From contig NZ_JBGEDP010000002.1 of NCBI RefSeq assembly GCF_041206865.1, forward strand, positions 1 through 64,000: a stretch of 64,000 bases of DNA, in the 5' to 3' direction. A program made the position numbers and the translations under genes. Shown here in pieces: positions 17,029-25,313 of this stretch. The notes under the pieces were generated by a model. The model was not told where the DNA came from and searched no databases. It saw only the letters and a program-made list of their open reading frames with translations. Positions within the stretch are counted from its first letter, which is position 1. Each line of letters starts with the position of its first letter. This stretch comes from Mycobacterium sp. HUMS_12744610. Lineage in GTDB: Bacteria > Actinomycetota > Actinomycetes > Mycobacteriales > Mycobacteriaceae.

Positions 17029-17394
17029 GTGTTTGATGACCTCACCGTCGACGACTTGGCCCACGACCGATCCATCGTCGTTGCGGCAGGGATCCACGCC
17101 GCACAGCTCAGGGCTACAGAACGGCTGCTGGAAGGCCCCGCTACCACGCTCGGCACCGCACAAGAGGTCCACCAACTCCTCATTTCGCGCGACACCGCAA
17201 ATCCCGCTTGGGAGTGGCTGTCTCCGTTCGAAATTCGCTGGTCACTGCTGGTACTCCGCATGGTCGACGGAACCAGCAACCAAGTCGCGGCGATAGCCGA
17301 CGCGCGGCAACGCGGCGCCTCCTGGGCCGCCATCGGCCAGGCACTCGGCGTAACAGCAGCTTCCGCGCACACACGATTCGCGAAACACATATAA
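17029..17394 (+). CDS. Small HTH protein
   Basis: About 121 residues. The C-terminal 30 residues (ARQRGASWAAIGQALGVTAASAHTRF) form a helix-turn-helix of the kind that reads 'is it allowed to start at this site', often seen in small actinobacterial plasmid and phage regulators. GTG 17029 is preferred to the upstream ATG 16954, which would add a Cys/Trp-rich stretch of poor coding quality. It probably binds DNA; the target is unknown. Its 3' end converges with the gene at 17440. Confidence 0.55.
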   Translation: MFDDLTVDDLAHDRSIVVAAGIHAAQLRATERLLEGPATTLGTAQEVHQLLISRDTANPAWEWLSPFEIRWSLLVLRMVDGTSNQVAAIADARQRGASWAAIGQALGVTAASAHTRFAKHI

Positions 17395-17439
17395 CGCGCC
17401 CCGACCAGGAAATCTGTCCGGGCAACGCAAGGTCGTCCT

Positions 17440-19854
17440 CTACGCCCCGGCGGCCGCGGCCTCGGCCGGCATCGGAAGAATCGGCTGCGTGGCCATCAGC
17501 ACGGCGTACTGCATGTCGGCCAACACCATATGGGTGGGCTTTCCTAGGCCGAGGAGGAGTGCTTCCCAGCCGCGCAGCGCCATTTCCTTACCCGTGTGGA
17601 TATTCCATTGCGGGGTTCCGTAGTTCGGTGTGCCGATCAACCGGGTCGCCAAGTCGGTCATCTTCGCCGCCAGCAGCGCCTTGATCTCCTTGGCGCCGTC
17701 CTCCCGGCCGATCTGCGCCAGCGCCGCCTCGCGCAGCTTCGCATCAGCCTCGGCCTCGGGCCACTGCTCGAACATCTGGTTATGCCAGCCGACCAGCCAC
17801 CTCGCGACCTCGCGGACCTCCTTTTCAACTTCTTTATCAGGCGTCGACCTCACAAATTTCCAGCTCTCCGGGTCGGCTATCTCCAGGCGGTGCCGACAAC
17901 CGTTCGGGCCACCCATCTCGTCCAGCGGATTGTTGATGATCACGTGACTGCTTTCATCGGCTGCCAACACCACACCGCGGCCGAACCAGCCCGGCATCCC
18001 CGGATGGTAAGCGCGGGCGACCACGATACGGGGTTGCTCCCCAATGGCTTTCGCATACTCGGCCAGCACGAGCGCCGACGGATCCAGACCCCGCCAGCTA
18101 TACCGCACATCGGCAGGCACCCGCTCATCCAAATGCGCGACCTTCACCCCCGCCGGCAGGAAAACACCCGCCGGGGTCCACGACAGGCCGTGCCGCTCGG
18201 CGACGACGAACCGCGTCGACGCCCCAGCCCCGAACACCGCGCACGCCCAGCCGCCCAGAACTACGACGGGCCGCGGAGCATTCAGCGCAGCCACCAACGC
18301 CATCGCAGTGCTGAACTCCGGCGTCGAACGCAACCCCTCGCCGACAGTATGCGCACCCATTTGCACAGCCTTGAGTGCCGCGTTCTTCCCACCGAGATTC
18401 ATGATCCCCGGCGGCGGACCGGACACCGGCCCACCACCACCGCCACCTGGCGGCGGTGCCGCCGCCGGCGGAGGAGCAGCCGGTGAAGGAGGCGGCGCAG
18501 CGTTAGGCACGCCCGCTGCCGGCGGAGGCGCCAACGGCACACCACCCGCGCCCGCAGAGATCGGCGGCGTACCCGCCGCCGGCGCGCTCGGCGAGGCAAC
18601 CACCTGCTGAGGAGCCGACGCCGAAGGGGTCGCCGCGGCCGGCGCTGTCGGCGCCAGCGGCGCGGGTGACGTCTGCATCGTCGAGCCCGCCGGTGGTCTG
18701 AATGGCTGTGCAGCAGCAGTCGCCGCCGAAGCGCCCGTTGCGACCGGGGACTGTGAAAAGCCTTGCGCTGCACCGTTCAAGAACTGCTGGGTCGGATTGA
18801 GTGAAGCAGGGGACGCCGAGGCCCCGCCGCCAGAGCCGAGCCCGGACAGGCCGCTACCACCACCAAGGCCTCCCCCAGATGGTGCGCTCGGCGCCGACGG
18901 CATCTTCGGCATCGCACTACCCACCGACGACATCGAGGACGATGCGGCGGCCGTCTGAGAACCCGTCGATGGCGAGCCCACAGGCGAGGCTGTAGGTGTC
19001 CCACTACCGGTGCCACCGCCTGTGACCGGCGATGGGTTCCCAAGATCACCAGACGCTTCCCTCAGGCTCTGAGTAGAGCCCGCGTCCTTGGTGCCTGATG
19101 CATCTCGGCTGTCCTGCGTAGCGCTTCCGTTGGAATTCGCATCTCTGCGCGGCGTCGACGACTCATCGGTGCTGCCAGGCTCGCGCCGGTCACCCCATTG
19201 GTTCGTCAGCGGCTCGGTCGCCCCGGAATCGCCCGGATTACCAGAGCCTTCGGAGTCCCTCGATCCCCAACTCGCCGGCGCAATTCCGCCGTAGCTGAAT
19301 TTCTGGCCGAATGGGGCGTTGTTGACGAGTGGTTGTAGGCCAGGTGCTGCCGGAGCTGTAGGCGTATAGATGCCGTCGTAGAGCTCCTTGTTGGCCTTTT
19401 TGGCGTCGTCTATGAGTTGCTTGATCTCGGCTTGAAGTTGCTGGATCTTGGCGGCCTTGTAGTCGGACAGCCCTGGTTGGATCGCCAGGGACCAGATCTC
19501 CAGCTCTTTGGCCGCGATGAGTGCCTCCGCGACCACGGTAGTCAGGTAAATCGAAAGTTTGGACAGAGCAACTGATTCCGCGCCAAGAGCTGCCTGTTCG
19601 GCTGCCTGCGCGGCCCATGTCGACAAGTCGGTGGCCATGCCGCCCACCACCAAGATCGCGTCGATCTGCGTGTCGAACCCTTCCGGCAGGATGCCGCTGA
19701 TGCGGCCCGCGTCGTCTCGCGACTTTTCCTGAACAGTTTCAGCGGATCCCGACGATTTTGCGAGTTTCGCAGCGACCCCGGCAATCGCCATTTCATCGAT
19801 CTCAGGCCAATGATCCCCGACCAAATTATGCGGCGACTCAGGCTTCTCAATCAC
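17440..19854 (-). CDS. Large ESX-associated / putative secreted protein
   Basis: 804 residues in three parts. Residues 1-180 are helical and WXG100/EspA-like (NLVGDHWPEIDEM...), with hydrophobic helices around 60-130. Residues about 190-490 form a low-complexity Gly/Ser/Pro/Ala linker. Residues about 500-800 are a folded C-terminal domain (PRPVVVLGGWACAVFG; WNIHTGKEMALRGWEALLLG). The layout resembles the mycobacterial Rv2082/Rv0026/Rv3899c-type proteins (DUF5631/DUF5632), which is my tentative family call. It is the last gene of a three-gene unit with the genes at 19861 and 20667; an ESX export substrate or accessory is the likely role. Confidence 0.6.
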   Translation of the reverse strand: MIEKPESPHNLVGDHWPEIDEMAIAGVAAKLAKSSGSAETVQEKSRDDAGRISGILPEGFDTQIDAILVVGGMATDLSTWAAQAAEQAALGAESVALSKLSIYLTTVVAEALIAAKELEIWSLAIQPGLSDYKAAKIQQLQAEIKQLIDDAKKANKELYDGIYTPTAPAAPGLQPLVNNAPFGQKFSYGGIAPASWGSRDSEGSGNPGDSGATEPLTNQWGDRREPGSTDESSTPRRDANSNGSATQDSRDASGTKDAGSTQSLREASGDLGNPSPVTGGGTGSGTPTASPVGSPSTGSQTAAASSSMSSVGSAMPKMPSAPSAPSGGGLGGGSGLSGLGSGGGASASPASLNPTQQFLNGAAQGFSQSPVATGASAATAAAQPFRPPAGSTMQTSPAPLAPTAPAAATPSASAPQQVVASPSAPAAGTPPISAGAGGVPLAPPPAAGVPNAAPPPSPAAPPPAAAPPPGGGGGGPVSGPPPGIMNLGGKNAALKAVQMGAHTVGEGLRSTPEFSTAMALVAALNAPRPVVVLGGWACAVFGAGASTRFVVAERHGLSWTPAGVFLPAGVKVAHLDERVPADVRYSWRGLDPSALVLAEYAKAIGEQPRIVVARAYHPGMPGWFGRGVVLAADESSHVIINNPLDEMGGPNGCRHRLEIADPESWKFVRSTPDKEVEKEVREVARWLVGWHNQMFEQWPEAEADAKLREAALAQIGREDGAKEIKALLAAKMTDLATRLIGTPNYGTPQWNIHTGKEMALRGWEALLLGLGKPTHMVLADMQYAVLMATQPILPMPAEAAAAGA

Positions 19855-19860
19855 GAGTGT

Positions 19861-20670
19861 CTACCGCGGCGCCACCGCGTAGCACAAGCTATTGACGGCG
19901 TTACTGAAGTCGTTCGCCGCCTGCCACAGTCGCTGGTCGGCCGGTGTGTAATTCGGAAGCCGCGACGCGAACAGCTTCTGATACTGCGCCTCCATCTGCA
20001 GGTTGTACTGCAGCACTGGATCTGCCGCTTTGCCCGCCAAACGGATCAGATCCTGGGCCTCAGCGTTCATTATCGGTATTACCGCTGTGGTAAGGGAGCG
20101 CTGCTCTGGGGACCATTGATCCGCCGCAATGTTCGGGTCGGTCTTAAGCCACGCCTGACGCTTCTGCTGATATGAGTCGTTCATCGGCGACCACTCTGCG
20201 CAGACGGGGTCTGGCGACGTCGGCACGCGAACATCAGCGGATGGAGCTTCTGCGGTGACAGTGACGGGCGCGGCGGCCGGAGCGGCGTCGCGGCTGCCGA
20301 TGTTGATGAGCCCTCCGATCACTCCACCGATGACGAGTGCGGCAGCGGCGGCGGCGCCGGCAATGACGAGTGTCCGGCTGCGCCGGCTGGCGGCGTCCGG
20401 TTCGGTGATGCCGAGTTGCACCATGGCGCCGGTGTTGTTGTGGAGCTCGCGGACGGCAGCGTCGATCGCCGACGCGGGCGTTCCCATGTCGGTGAGCCGC
20501 TTGACGTACTTGGCGAGCGGAACGGCGCCGGCGCTGTACATCGGGACAGGGCCGGTTGTGTCGGCCGGCATGAACCGCTGCACAAGGTCTTCACGGAGGC
20601 CCGACTCGCGCGCGAGCTCGGCCGCGCTGATCCAGCGGCCCGGCGCTGTCTGAGGCGCGTAAGTCGTCAT
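19861..20670 (-). CDS. Membrane-anchored protein with N-terminal MerR-like domain
   Basis: 269 residues. The N-terminus (WISAAELARESGLREDLVQRF) looks like a winged-helix/MerR-type module. A single membrane segment follows at about residues 103-127 (VIAGAAAAAALVIGGVIGGL), then an extracytoplasmic helical domain with two Cys (DPVCAEW and SLCYAV) that may form a disulfide. It overlaps the WXG100-like gene upstream by 4 nt and ends 6 nt before the gene at 17440. A chaperone or scaffold for the neighbouring putative ESX substrates is a reasonable inference. Confidence 0.6.
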   Translation of the reverse strand: MTTYAPQTAPGRWISAAELARESGLREDLVQRFMPADTTGPVPMYSAGAVPLAKYVKRLTDMGTPASAIDAAVRELHNNTGAMVQLGITEPDAASRRSRTLVIAGAAAAAALVIGGVIGGLINIGSRDAAPAAAPVTVTAEAPSADVRVPTSPDPVCAEWSPMNDSYQQKRQAWLKTDPNIAADQWSPEQRSLTTAVIPIMNAEAQDLIRLAGKAADPVLQYNLQMEAQYQKLFASRLPNYTPADQRLWQAANDFSNAVNSLCYAVAPR

Positions 20671-20954
20671 ACGTATCGTGTCTCCCCGCTTTGATTGACG
20701 GTGGCGGCGCCTTGCTGGTCCGCGGCGGTGATTCGGTCGGCTGCGTCTTTGATTCCCTGTCGGAGCTGGTCAACCGAGGTGTTGAAGGTACCCACTTCGG
20801 TCTTCCACGTCTCTCCCATCGCCTTGATCGCGGCGGCGATCGCGGCGCTCTTGGTGTCGCTGCCGGTGGGGGCCTCTGGCGTGTCGGTGGGCAGGTGCAT
20901 GCTGACCGAGTGCGCTGCCTGCGCACCGGCTGTCGTGTCGCCGCGGATCGCCAT
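20667..20954 (-). CDS. WXG100-like small protein
   Basis: 95 residues, helical, with a central Trp (MGETWKTEVGTFN) flanked by two amphipathic helices, the size and build of ESX/WXG100 proteins. The exact W-x-G triplet is not present. No YxxxD/E tail is present; the protein ends ETRYV. It is the first gene of a coupled operon with a membrane protein and a large Esp-like protein, supporting a role in type VII secretion separate from EsxA/EsxB at 54 kb. Confidence 0.6.
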   Translation of the reverse strand: MAIRGDTTAGAQAAHSVSMHLPTDTPEAPTGSDTKSAAIAAAIKAMGETWKTEVGTFNTSVDQLRQGIKDAADRITAADQQGAATVNQSGETRYV

Positions 20955-21074
20955 GTCTGTCCTCCCCGTGTTTGTCCTGGGTATTCAGTCTATGTGCTAT
21001 GTGCAGATTCCGACAGAGACAAGAAACCCGCAGGTTAGAGGCCTTTGTCAACGTGCTTGACGCAGTTGCGGCGG

Positions 21075-21869
21075 TTACCGGCGATCTCCCGATGTCCAGC
21101 ACTCCGGTATCGGTCCTGGCAGCGACGGCAGCGGCGTGTCGATCCCATAAGGATCGGCACACTGGTCATCTCGGTCGATAACCGCCCAGCGATCAGGGTC
21201 GAGCAGCGCGAGCCGGTAGCGCTCGGCCTGGCCTTCATCCACCCACTGGTATGTACGCTCGGTCAGCCAGTCCTGCCACCCGTTATCTGTTCCTGTTCCT
21301 GACGCGAGCCCTGCGAGGTACGACGCTTCAATCAAGTCACGCTGCATACCAGCGTCCGACGTGAGGCCATCGGCGTCATGTCGCAGGGCCCGCTGGACGA
21401 GGTCGTGGACTCTCAGCTTGTCGCGATACCAGGCATCCAGCGCCGCGCGCCAGTTTCCCGCCGCCTGATGCGGTTCCCACGCCGCGACCGGCAGTCCGGC
21501 GACGTCAAACCATGCGCATGCCGCGAGCAGGTCCACGCCCGCCACTTTCGCCGAGATTATGCGCTCTTGGCGTTCTGCGGCGGGAAGCCTCATGAGGCAC
21601 CCAGTCAACACTGCGTCGACGACCATCGCGGGCGGCGGCGTCGGCTGGCACACCGCCCTCAATGGATCGTCTATAGCGAGTCCAGGTGGGAAAAACCGGG
21701 CGAAGCTCGCCATACCATGTCGCCATGTCGGCGATAGCCGGCCCGTGCGGGCTCCTCGAAGCTGTCCATCCAGCATCCGCAAGTACTCATTGAGATGCGG
21801 TCGGGCGTCGCTGCTGAGCTGCTCAGCATCGTCCCGGCCGCCACCAACAGTTTGCGGGTCAAACCTCAC
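21075..21869 (-). CDS. 'W-WY' family protein, paralogue A
   Basis: 264 residues starting at GTG 21869, which overlaps the TGA of the upstream gene; the longer frame from 21944 lies inside that gene. It shares with the genes at 21866 and 24465 a first motif WEPHQAAGNWRAALDAWY and a second LAGLASG...GWQDWLTER, and a start region with RTGRLSPTWR. There is no known domain. Two copies of the W-x-x-W/Y helix-pair suggest an internal duplication of a helical repeat. It could be a structural or immunity-type protein; function is unknown. Confidence 0.6.
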   Translation of the reverse strand: MRFDPQTVGGGRDDAEQLSSDARPHLNEYLRMLDGQLRGARTGRLSPTWRHGMASFARFFPPGLAIDDPLRAVCQPTPPPAMVVDAVLTGCLMRLPAAERQERIISAKVAGVDLLAACAWFDVAGLPVAAWEPHQAAGNWRAALDAWYRDKLRVHDLVQRALRHDADGLTSDAGMQRDLIEASYLAGLASGTGTDNGWQDWLTERTYQWVDEGQAERYRLALLDPDRWAVIDRDDQCADPYGIDTPLPSLPGPIPECWTSGDRR

Positions 21870-22651
21870 GACAAACCTGGTGGTATTGCCCCAGAAGTGA
21901 CAGACGAGGGTGTCGTCCAGTAGTCGGGCAAGCGTGTTACCCATGCGGCGGAGTGCTCCCTTTGGATGCTGGCCCGCAGAGTCTGCGTGGCTTCGGGGTC
22001 GACTTTCACGAGTTGCTCGCAGTACCAGGCTCTCCAGTCGATTTGTCGGCCGGCGGCTGCGAGCGCGGACCGGTAATAGGCGCCGATGGCGATACGCATC
22101 AACCGTTCCCCGTACTGCGATCCAGGGGTTGGATCGGGCATTCCTTGCAGAAATGTCTCGGTTCGACCGAACGTTTGCCGCGCGAACTCAGAATAGTAAT
22201 ACCAGTTCACGGGCTGATCGCCCAGCATGCGAGCCAGCACATCCTCCAGCCGCGCACGCATCCGGAGTCGCTGCTCATCGACGGCAACGTGACGGCGCCA
22301 TGCTTCTAAGACCTCGTAGTAGTCGCACAACGCGAGCGACTCTCGATACCAAGCATCGAGCGCGCGTTCCCAGTCACCGCGAGCCATATGCGGTTCCCAA
22401 TCCGCCCGCGGGCGTTCGATCATCTCCCGCAACACGAGGGTCGTCGTATCCCAGTGCGCCTGGTCTCGCGCGGGCTGTTCAGCGAACCATTCGCCGTGCA
22501 GAGTCTCTCGCCAGTCCACATTCAGAGAACCATCACGGGCACGCATCAGAAGTCGCTTCAGCACCCAAAAGCGGGTGTACGCGAAAGATGTATCCCGTGA
22601 GCCGGCAGTGAATCCCAGATCAAGCCGGTCGCCGTCGAATACCTGCCCCAT
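21866..22651 (-). CDS. 'W-WY' family protein, paralogue B
   Basis: 261 residues, highly aromatic and charged. Motif 1 is WEPHMARGDWERALDAWY near residue 85; motif 2 is YRSALAAAGRQIDWRAWY near residue 188. It is upstream of and translationally coupled (GTGA) to paralogue A. A GAGGAC ribosome site precedes the ATG. Its promoter must lie in the 118 bp shared with the divergent mazE-like gene. Confidence 0.6.
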   Translation of the reverse strand: MGQVFDGDRLDLGFTAGSRDTSFAYTRFWVLKRLLMRARDGSLNVDWRETLHGEWFAEQPARDQAHWDTTTLVLREMIERPRADWEPHMARGDWERALDAWYRESLALCDYYEVLEAWRRHVAVDEQRLRMRARLEDVLARMLGDQPVNWYYYSEFARQTFGRTETFLQGMPDPTPGSQYGERLMRIAIGAYYRSALAAAGRQIDWRAWYCEQLVKVDPEATQTLRASIQREHSAAWVTRLPDYWTTPSSVTSGAIPPGLS

Positions 22652-22769
22652 GACGCTAATCGTCCTCGGACACGAAACGTGTTTGCAAGAGGGTGTGATT
22701 GTGCGACCGCGAACGCACTCTCACCAGTAGCTTGTGTGCCGGATGCGGTGCACCACTACAGTTAGAGGT

Positions 22770-22967
22770 ATGGCTTCATCGGCCGAGTACCGGCGGCGTA
22801 TGCGTGAGCGTGGGTATCGCCCTGTACAAGTGTGGCTGCCCGACGTCCGATCGGCGGCTTTCGCTGCAGAGGCACACCGGGAAGCACTGGCACTGGCCGA
22901 AGCCGACCGGCACAGCAACGACATCGATTTCATTGAGGCGATCTCCGGGCTGGCCGACGACGAGTGA
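22770..22967 (+). CDS. MazE-like antitoxin (DUF3018 type)
   Basis: A 65-residue protein starting MASSAEYRRRMRERGYRPV, the typical opening of DUF3018/MazE-like antitoxins: an N-terminal ribbon-helix DNA-binding part, then an acidic C-terminal tail for toxin binding. AGAGGT precedes the ATG. The next frame starts at an overlapping GTG as expected for mazF but is truncated, so this antitoxin appears orphaned in this window. Confidence 0.7.
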   Translation: MASSAEYRRRMRERGYRPVQVWLPDVRSAAFAAEAHREALALAEADRHSNDIDFIEAISGLADDE

Positions 22968-23068
22968 CTCGCGAGGAACTCTGGATCGTCCGTACTGAAG
23001 AAGCGCTTGAGCATTCAAGTCGGCACGAACGGAGGGGCATGTTCACCACGGCAGGGCCCACCGCTTGA
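22964..23068 (+). pseudogene. Truncated MazF-type toxin remnant
   Basis: GTG 22964 overlaps the antitoxin stop (GTGA) and opens with TREELWIVRTEEA, like the start of actinobacterial MazF toxins (about 110 aa), but the frame ends after 34 codons at 23068 without the rest of the fold. It is read as a decayed toxin. Confidence 0.55.
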
Positions 23069-23381
23069 GCCTGACGGTGACTAGATGGCCGAACTCATTT
23101 GCCGCGCACCGAATTAGCAGAAAAGGAACACCGGGCGACGTGGGTGCTGCCTGATCAGCCACTCACACGAAAGGGAATTGCGTCGCCGCAATTGGTGTTG
23201 CATACTCCAGATATACCGCCCGTCCCCGGAAGGGGCGGGTTTTCTTTTTTCGGGCGTGGCTTTCACCAGGGGCTGTGGTTTGGGGATGCCGGCGCAGGGG
23301 TCGGGTCGCAGGCTGGTGTCGCCACCAGTGGTTCCTACGCGGCGGTGTAGCTGCGGTTGGGCCAATAGAATCGCTTCGTCG
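23069..23381. other. Intergenic region with terminator
   Basis: No gene is supported between the MazF stump and the convergent gene at 23382. It contains the intrinsic terminator at 23216-23251. Confidence 0.5.
23216..23251 (+). terminator. Rho-independent terminator
   Basis: A GC stem (CCCGTCCCC, GGAA loop, GGGGCGGG, one bulge) followed by TTTTCTTTTTT on the plus strand. It is the clearest intrinsic terminator in the window and ends the mazE-like transcript. Confidence 0.75.
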
Positions 23382-24245
23382 TCAGTCTTCGACGGCGATG
23401 CGAACGTCATGGCCGGCGGACGCCAGAGAGCTCGCACGCCGCGCAGCAGCGACTCGGTGAATGCGTATCGGGTACGGGATCCGATCCCGCAATGTCCGTG
23501 CCTCCGGGTAGACCTGCTCGAAGTCAGATTGGTCGTCGAGCATGTAGACCACGCTCACACCGTCGATGTTCTCGACCGGCAGCTCTGCGGCGGTGATGAC
23601 GATGAAGTCGTCGAGAGCCTGCATCTCGGCGATCAGGCCCGCTGGCACCGAAGATCCTGCGGGGTCACCGGCGCGACCGGGTGCCCATTTGATGCCTGCC
23701 TCCCACCTGTAGTACCGCTTCTGCGGGATCCCGAGTAGTTCACCGGCCATTGTCTTGAGCAAGCCGACGGCTTGCCGGCGCACAGCCAGGTCGACCCGGC
23801 GATCGCTCTGTTGGCCACCGAAGACTTCGATGTCGATGCCCCGCCGGCTCAGCTCGCCAGCGGCGCGCCCGATCGCGACATGTTGCAAGGTGAACGGGTA
23901 GTGCGTTCCCCACGGAGTCCTTGCCTGTGGGTACATCTGGTTGAAGGTGTCTTGGTCGGCTACGGCAATAAACTGGACGGCTTTCTCACCTGTTCCCTCG
24001 GCTGCGGCGACGGCGAGATCTGTCTCCTGCGCGACGAATCGCTCCATCGCAGTGATGCTCTCGACCATCTGGGGTTCGGGCGGCTTCTCACCCTCTTCGA
24101 CCCCGTCGTAGTCCTCGTAGGAAACCTTCATCGCACGAGCGGACTCTTCGGTTTGCAGGCCAAGCGCGAGTCGCCGAGCTAGCAGATCCGACCAAAGGTA
24201 CTCACGCCCATCGTCGTCACCACTAAAGACAGGCATGTCCGTCAT
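23382..24245 (-). CDS. Protein with two tandem HTH-like halves
   Basis: 287 residues starting MTDMPVFSGDDDG after GAGGAGGAAAAG. Two halves repeat the same plan: an HTH segment (LALGLQTEESARAMKVSYED; then KTMAGELLGIPQKRYYRWEA), a Pro-rich hinge, a helix ending in MERFV or LDDFI, a strand (AVQFIAVADQDTF; VSVVYMLDDQSDF), then (M/V)YPEART-like residues and a basic helix. The HTH segments resemble the DUF1870 / YdiL-type domain. A regulator is likely. It is driven by variant leader module 9. Its last 20 codons are duplicated at 14692. Confidence 0.6.
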   Translation of the reverse strand: MTDMPVFSGDDDGREYLWSDLLARRLALGLQTEESARAMKVSYEDYDGVEEGEKPPEPQMVESITAMERFVAQETDLAVAAAEGTGEKAVQFIAVADQDTFNQMYPQARTPWGTHYPFTLQHVAIGRAAGELSRRGIDIEVFGGQQSDRRVDLAVRRQAVGLLKTMAGELLGIPQKRYYRWEAGIKWAPGRAGDPAGSSVPAGLIAEMQALDDFIVITAAELPVENIDGVSVVYMLDDQSDFEQVYPEARTLRDRIPYPIRIHRVAAARRASSLASAGHDVRIAVED

Positions 24246-24261
24246 CACACTTTTCCTCCTC

Positions 24262-24319
24262 GGCGCCTGCCCGTGTGGCCTGCCCATACATCAGCCAGGG
24301 TACGGTCCAGATCCACGGT
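24262..24319 (-). promoter_or_regulatory. Shared promoter-leader module, copy 9 (variant)
   Basis: Minus strand: a weak upstream box (ACCGTGGAT, about 24311-24319), 11-bp gap, TACCCT (24298-24303), then GATGTATGGGCAGGCCACAC and GGGCAGGCGCC, ending at 24262. It shares the GGGCAGGCCAC subtype with module 4, more than 19 kb away from it. Confidence 0.5.
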
Positions 24320-24464
24320 CCGCTACAGGGATCACCTGCTTGCACGTTCCGCTGCACCAGGACGCCCGAATTGTCGAATCGTCGAGTCGCAATCGTGGCG
24401 CTCCGCGGTAACCGCGATGGTCGAGCAACTTCAGCGGCCTCCAGGGGTTGGTAGATTTCTTGCG

Positions 24465-25151
24465 GTGAGCACCTCCAGTAACGACTGGGGCCGCGAGGAC
24501 ACGCCTCAGAGGCTGTCATCAGCGCAGTACCGCAGCACGCGTATCAGAGAACTCGGCGCGATCCTGTGGAAGGCTAGGACCGGCCAACTCGCACCGGACT
24601 GGCGAAGCCAGCTCCAGGCCCCCCACTACGGGGACACGGTTCACGAAATGTATAAGGATGCCGATGACCTCGCTGTCCACGATGTTCGTGAAACCGCCAG
24701 TGCCGCATGGGAACCTACAGCACAAAGCGACTGGCGCACATCGCTTGAAGCTTGGTACGTGGCAAGCTTGGCCAATCTCAACGATCGACTTGATCTGGAG
24801 TCAGAGACCCGGCAGTCCAGCCGACGCACCCGGTTCAACCTCCTCATTCACCTCTACACCACGCCGCCGCGCATGCAGAATCTCATCGACCAACATCATG
24901 CACAGCAGGCCATGATCGACCATGCGCTCGCGCTCAACCTCGCAACCGAGATTCGCGACACCGATCACCTTCACGCGTGGTACCGCGCTGGACTCGCTGC
25001 AGGCGGCGACCCAGTCGACTGGCGCACGTGGTATCAGGACCGCATCGCGCAATGGGAGAACCGGGAGCTGGCCACACGAACTCTCGCACTGCTCGACGAT
25101 CCCGCGTTCTGCGCAGAATTTGAAGCTCTACCCCGCTACTGGCTCAACTGA
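24465..25151 (+). CDS. 'W-WY' family protein, paralogue C
   Basis: About 228 residues from GTG 24465; an ATG at 24417 is an alternative. Motif 1 WEPTAQSDWRTSLEAWY and motif 2 WYRAGLAAGGDPVDWRTWY match paralogues A and B, and the start RTGQLAPDWRSQL matches A. It lies on the opposite strand from A and B, separated by the mazE-like and HTH genes. The function is unknown, but three copies in 4 kb indicate local expansion. Confidence 0.6.
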   Translation: MSTSSNDWGREDTPQRLSSAQYRSTRIRELGAILWKARTGQLAPDWRSQLQAPHYGDTVHEMYKDADDLAVHDVRETASAAWEPTAQSDWRTSLEAWYVASLANLNDRLDLESETRQSSRRTRFNLLIHLYTTPPRMQNLIDQHHAQQAMIDHALALNLATEIRDTDHLHAWYRAGLAAGGDPVDWRTWYQDRIAQWENRELATRTLALLDDPAFCAEFEALPRYWLN

Positions 25152-25313
25152 CCACTTCAGTCACCCACCGCCACCACCATCACCCGATAAAGGACCGGCG
25201 GCCACCACCCAGTGGGCCTCTGCTGAACACGCGGCACCCGGCCCACCCCGGAACCGTCCACGCCCCGCAGCGTGAACGTCGCGGGCCAAGAGCAACAACA
25301 GCACCCAAGCTTC

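Noticed and set aside
17596..18486. A 296-codon plus-strand frame opposite the 804-aa protein gene
   Set aside because: Antisense shadow; its translation is His/Arg-rich without domains, while the minus frame has coherent helical and C-terminal domains.
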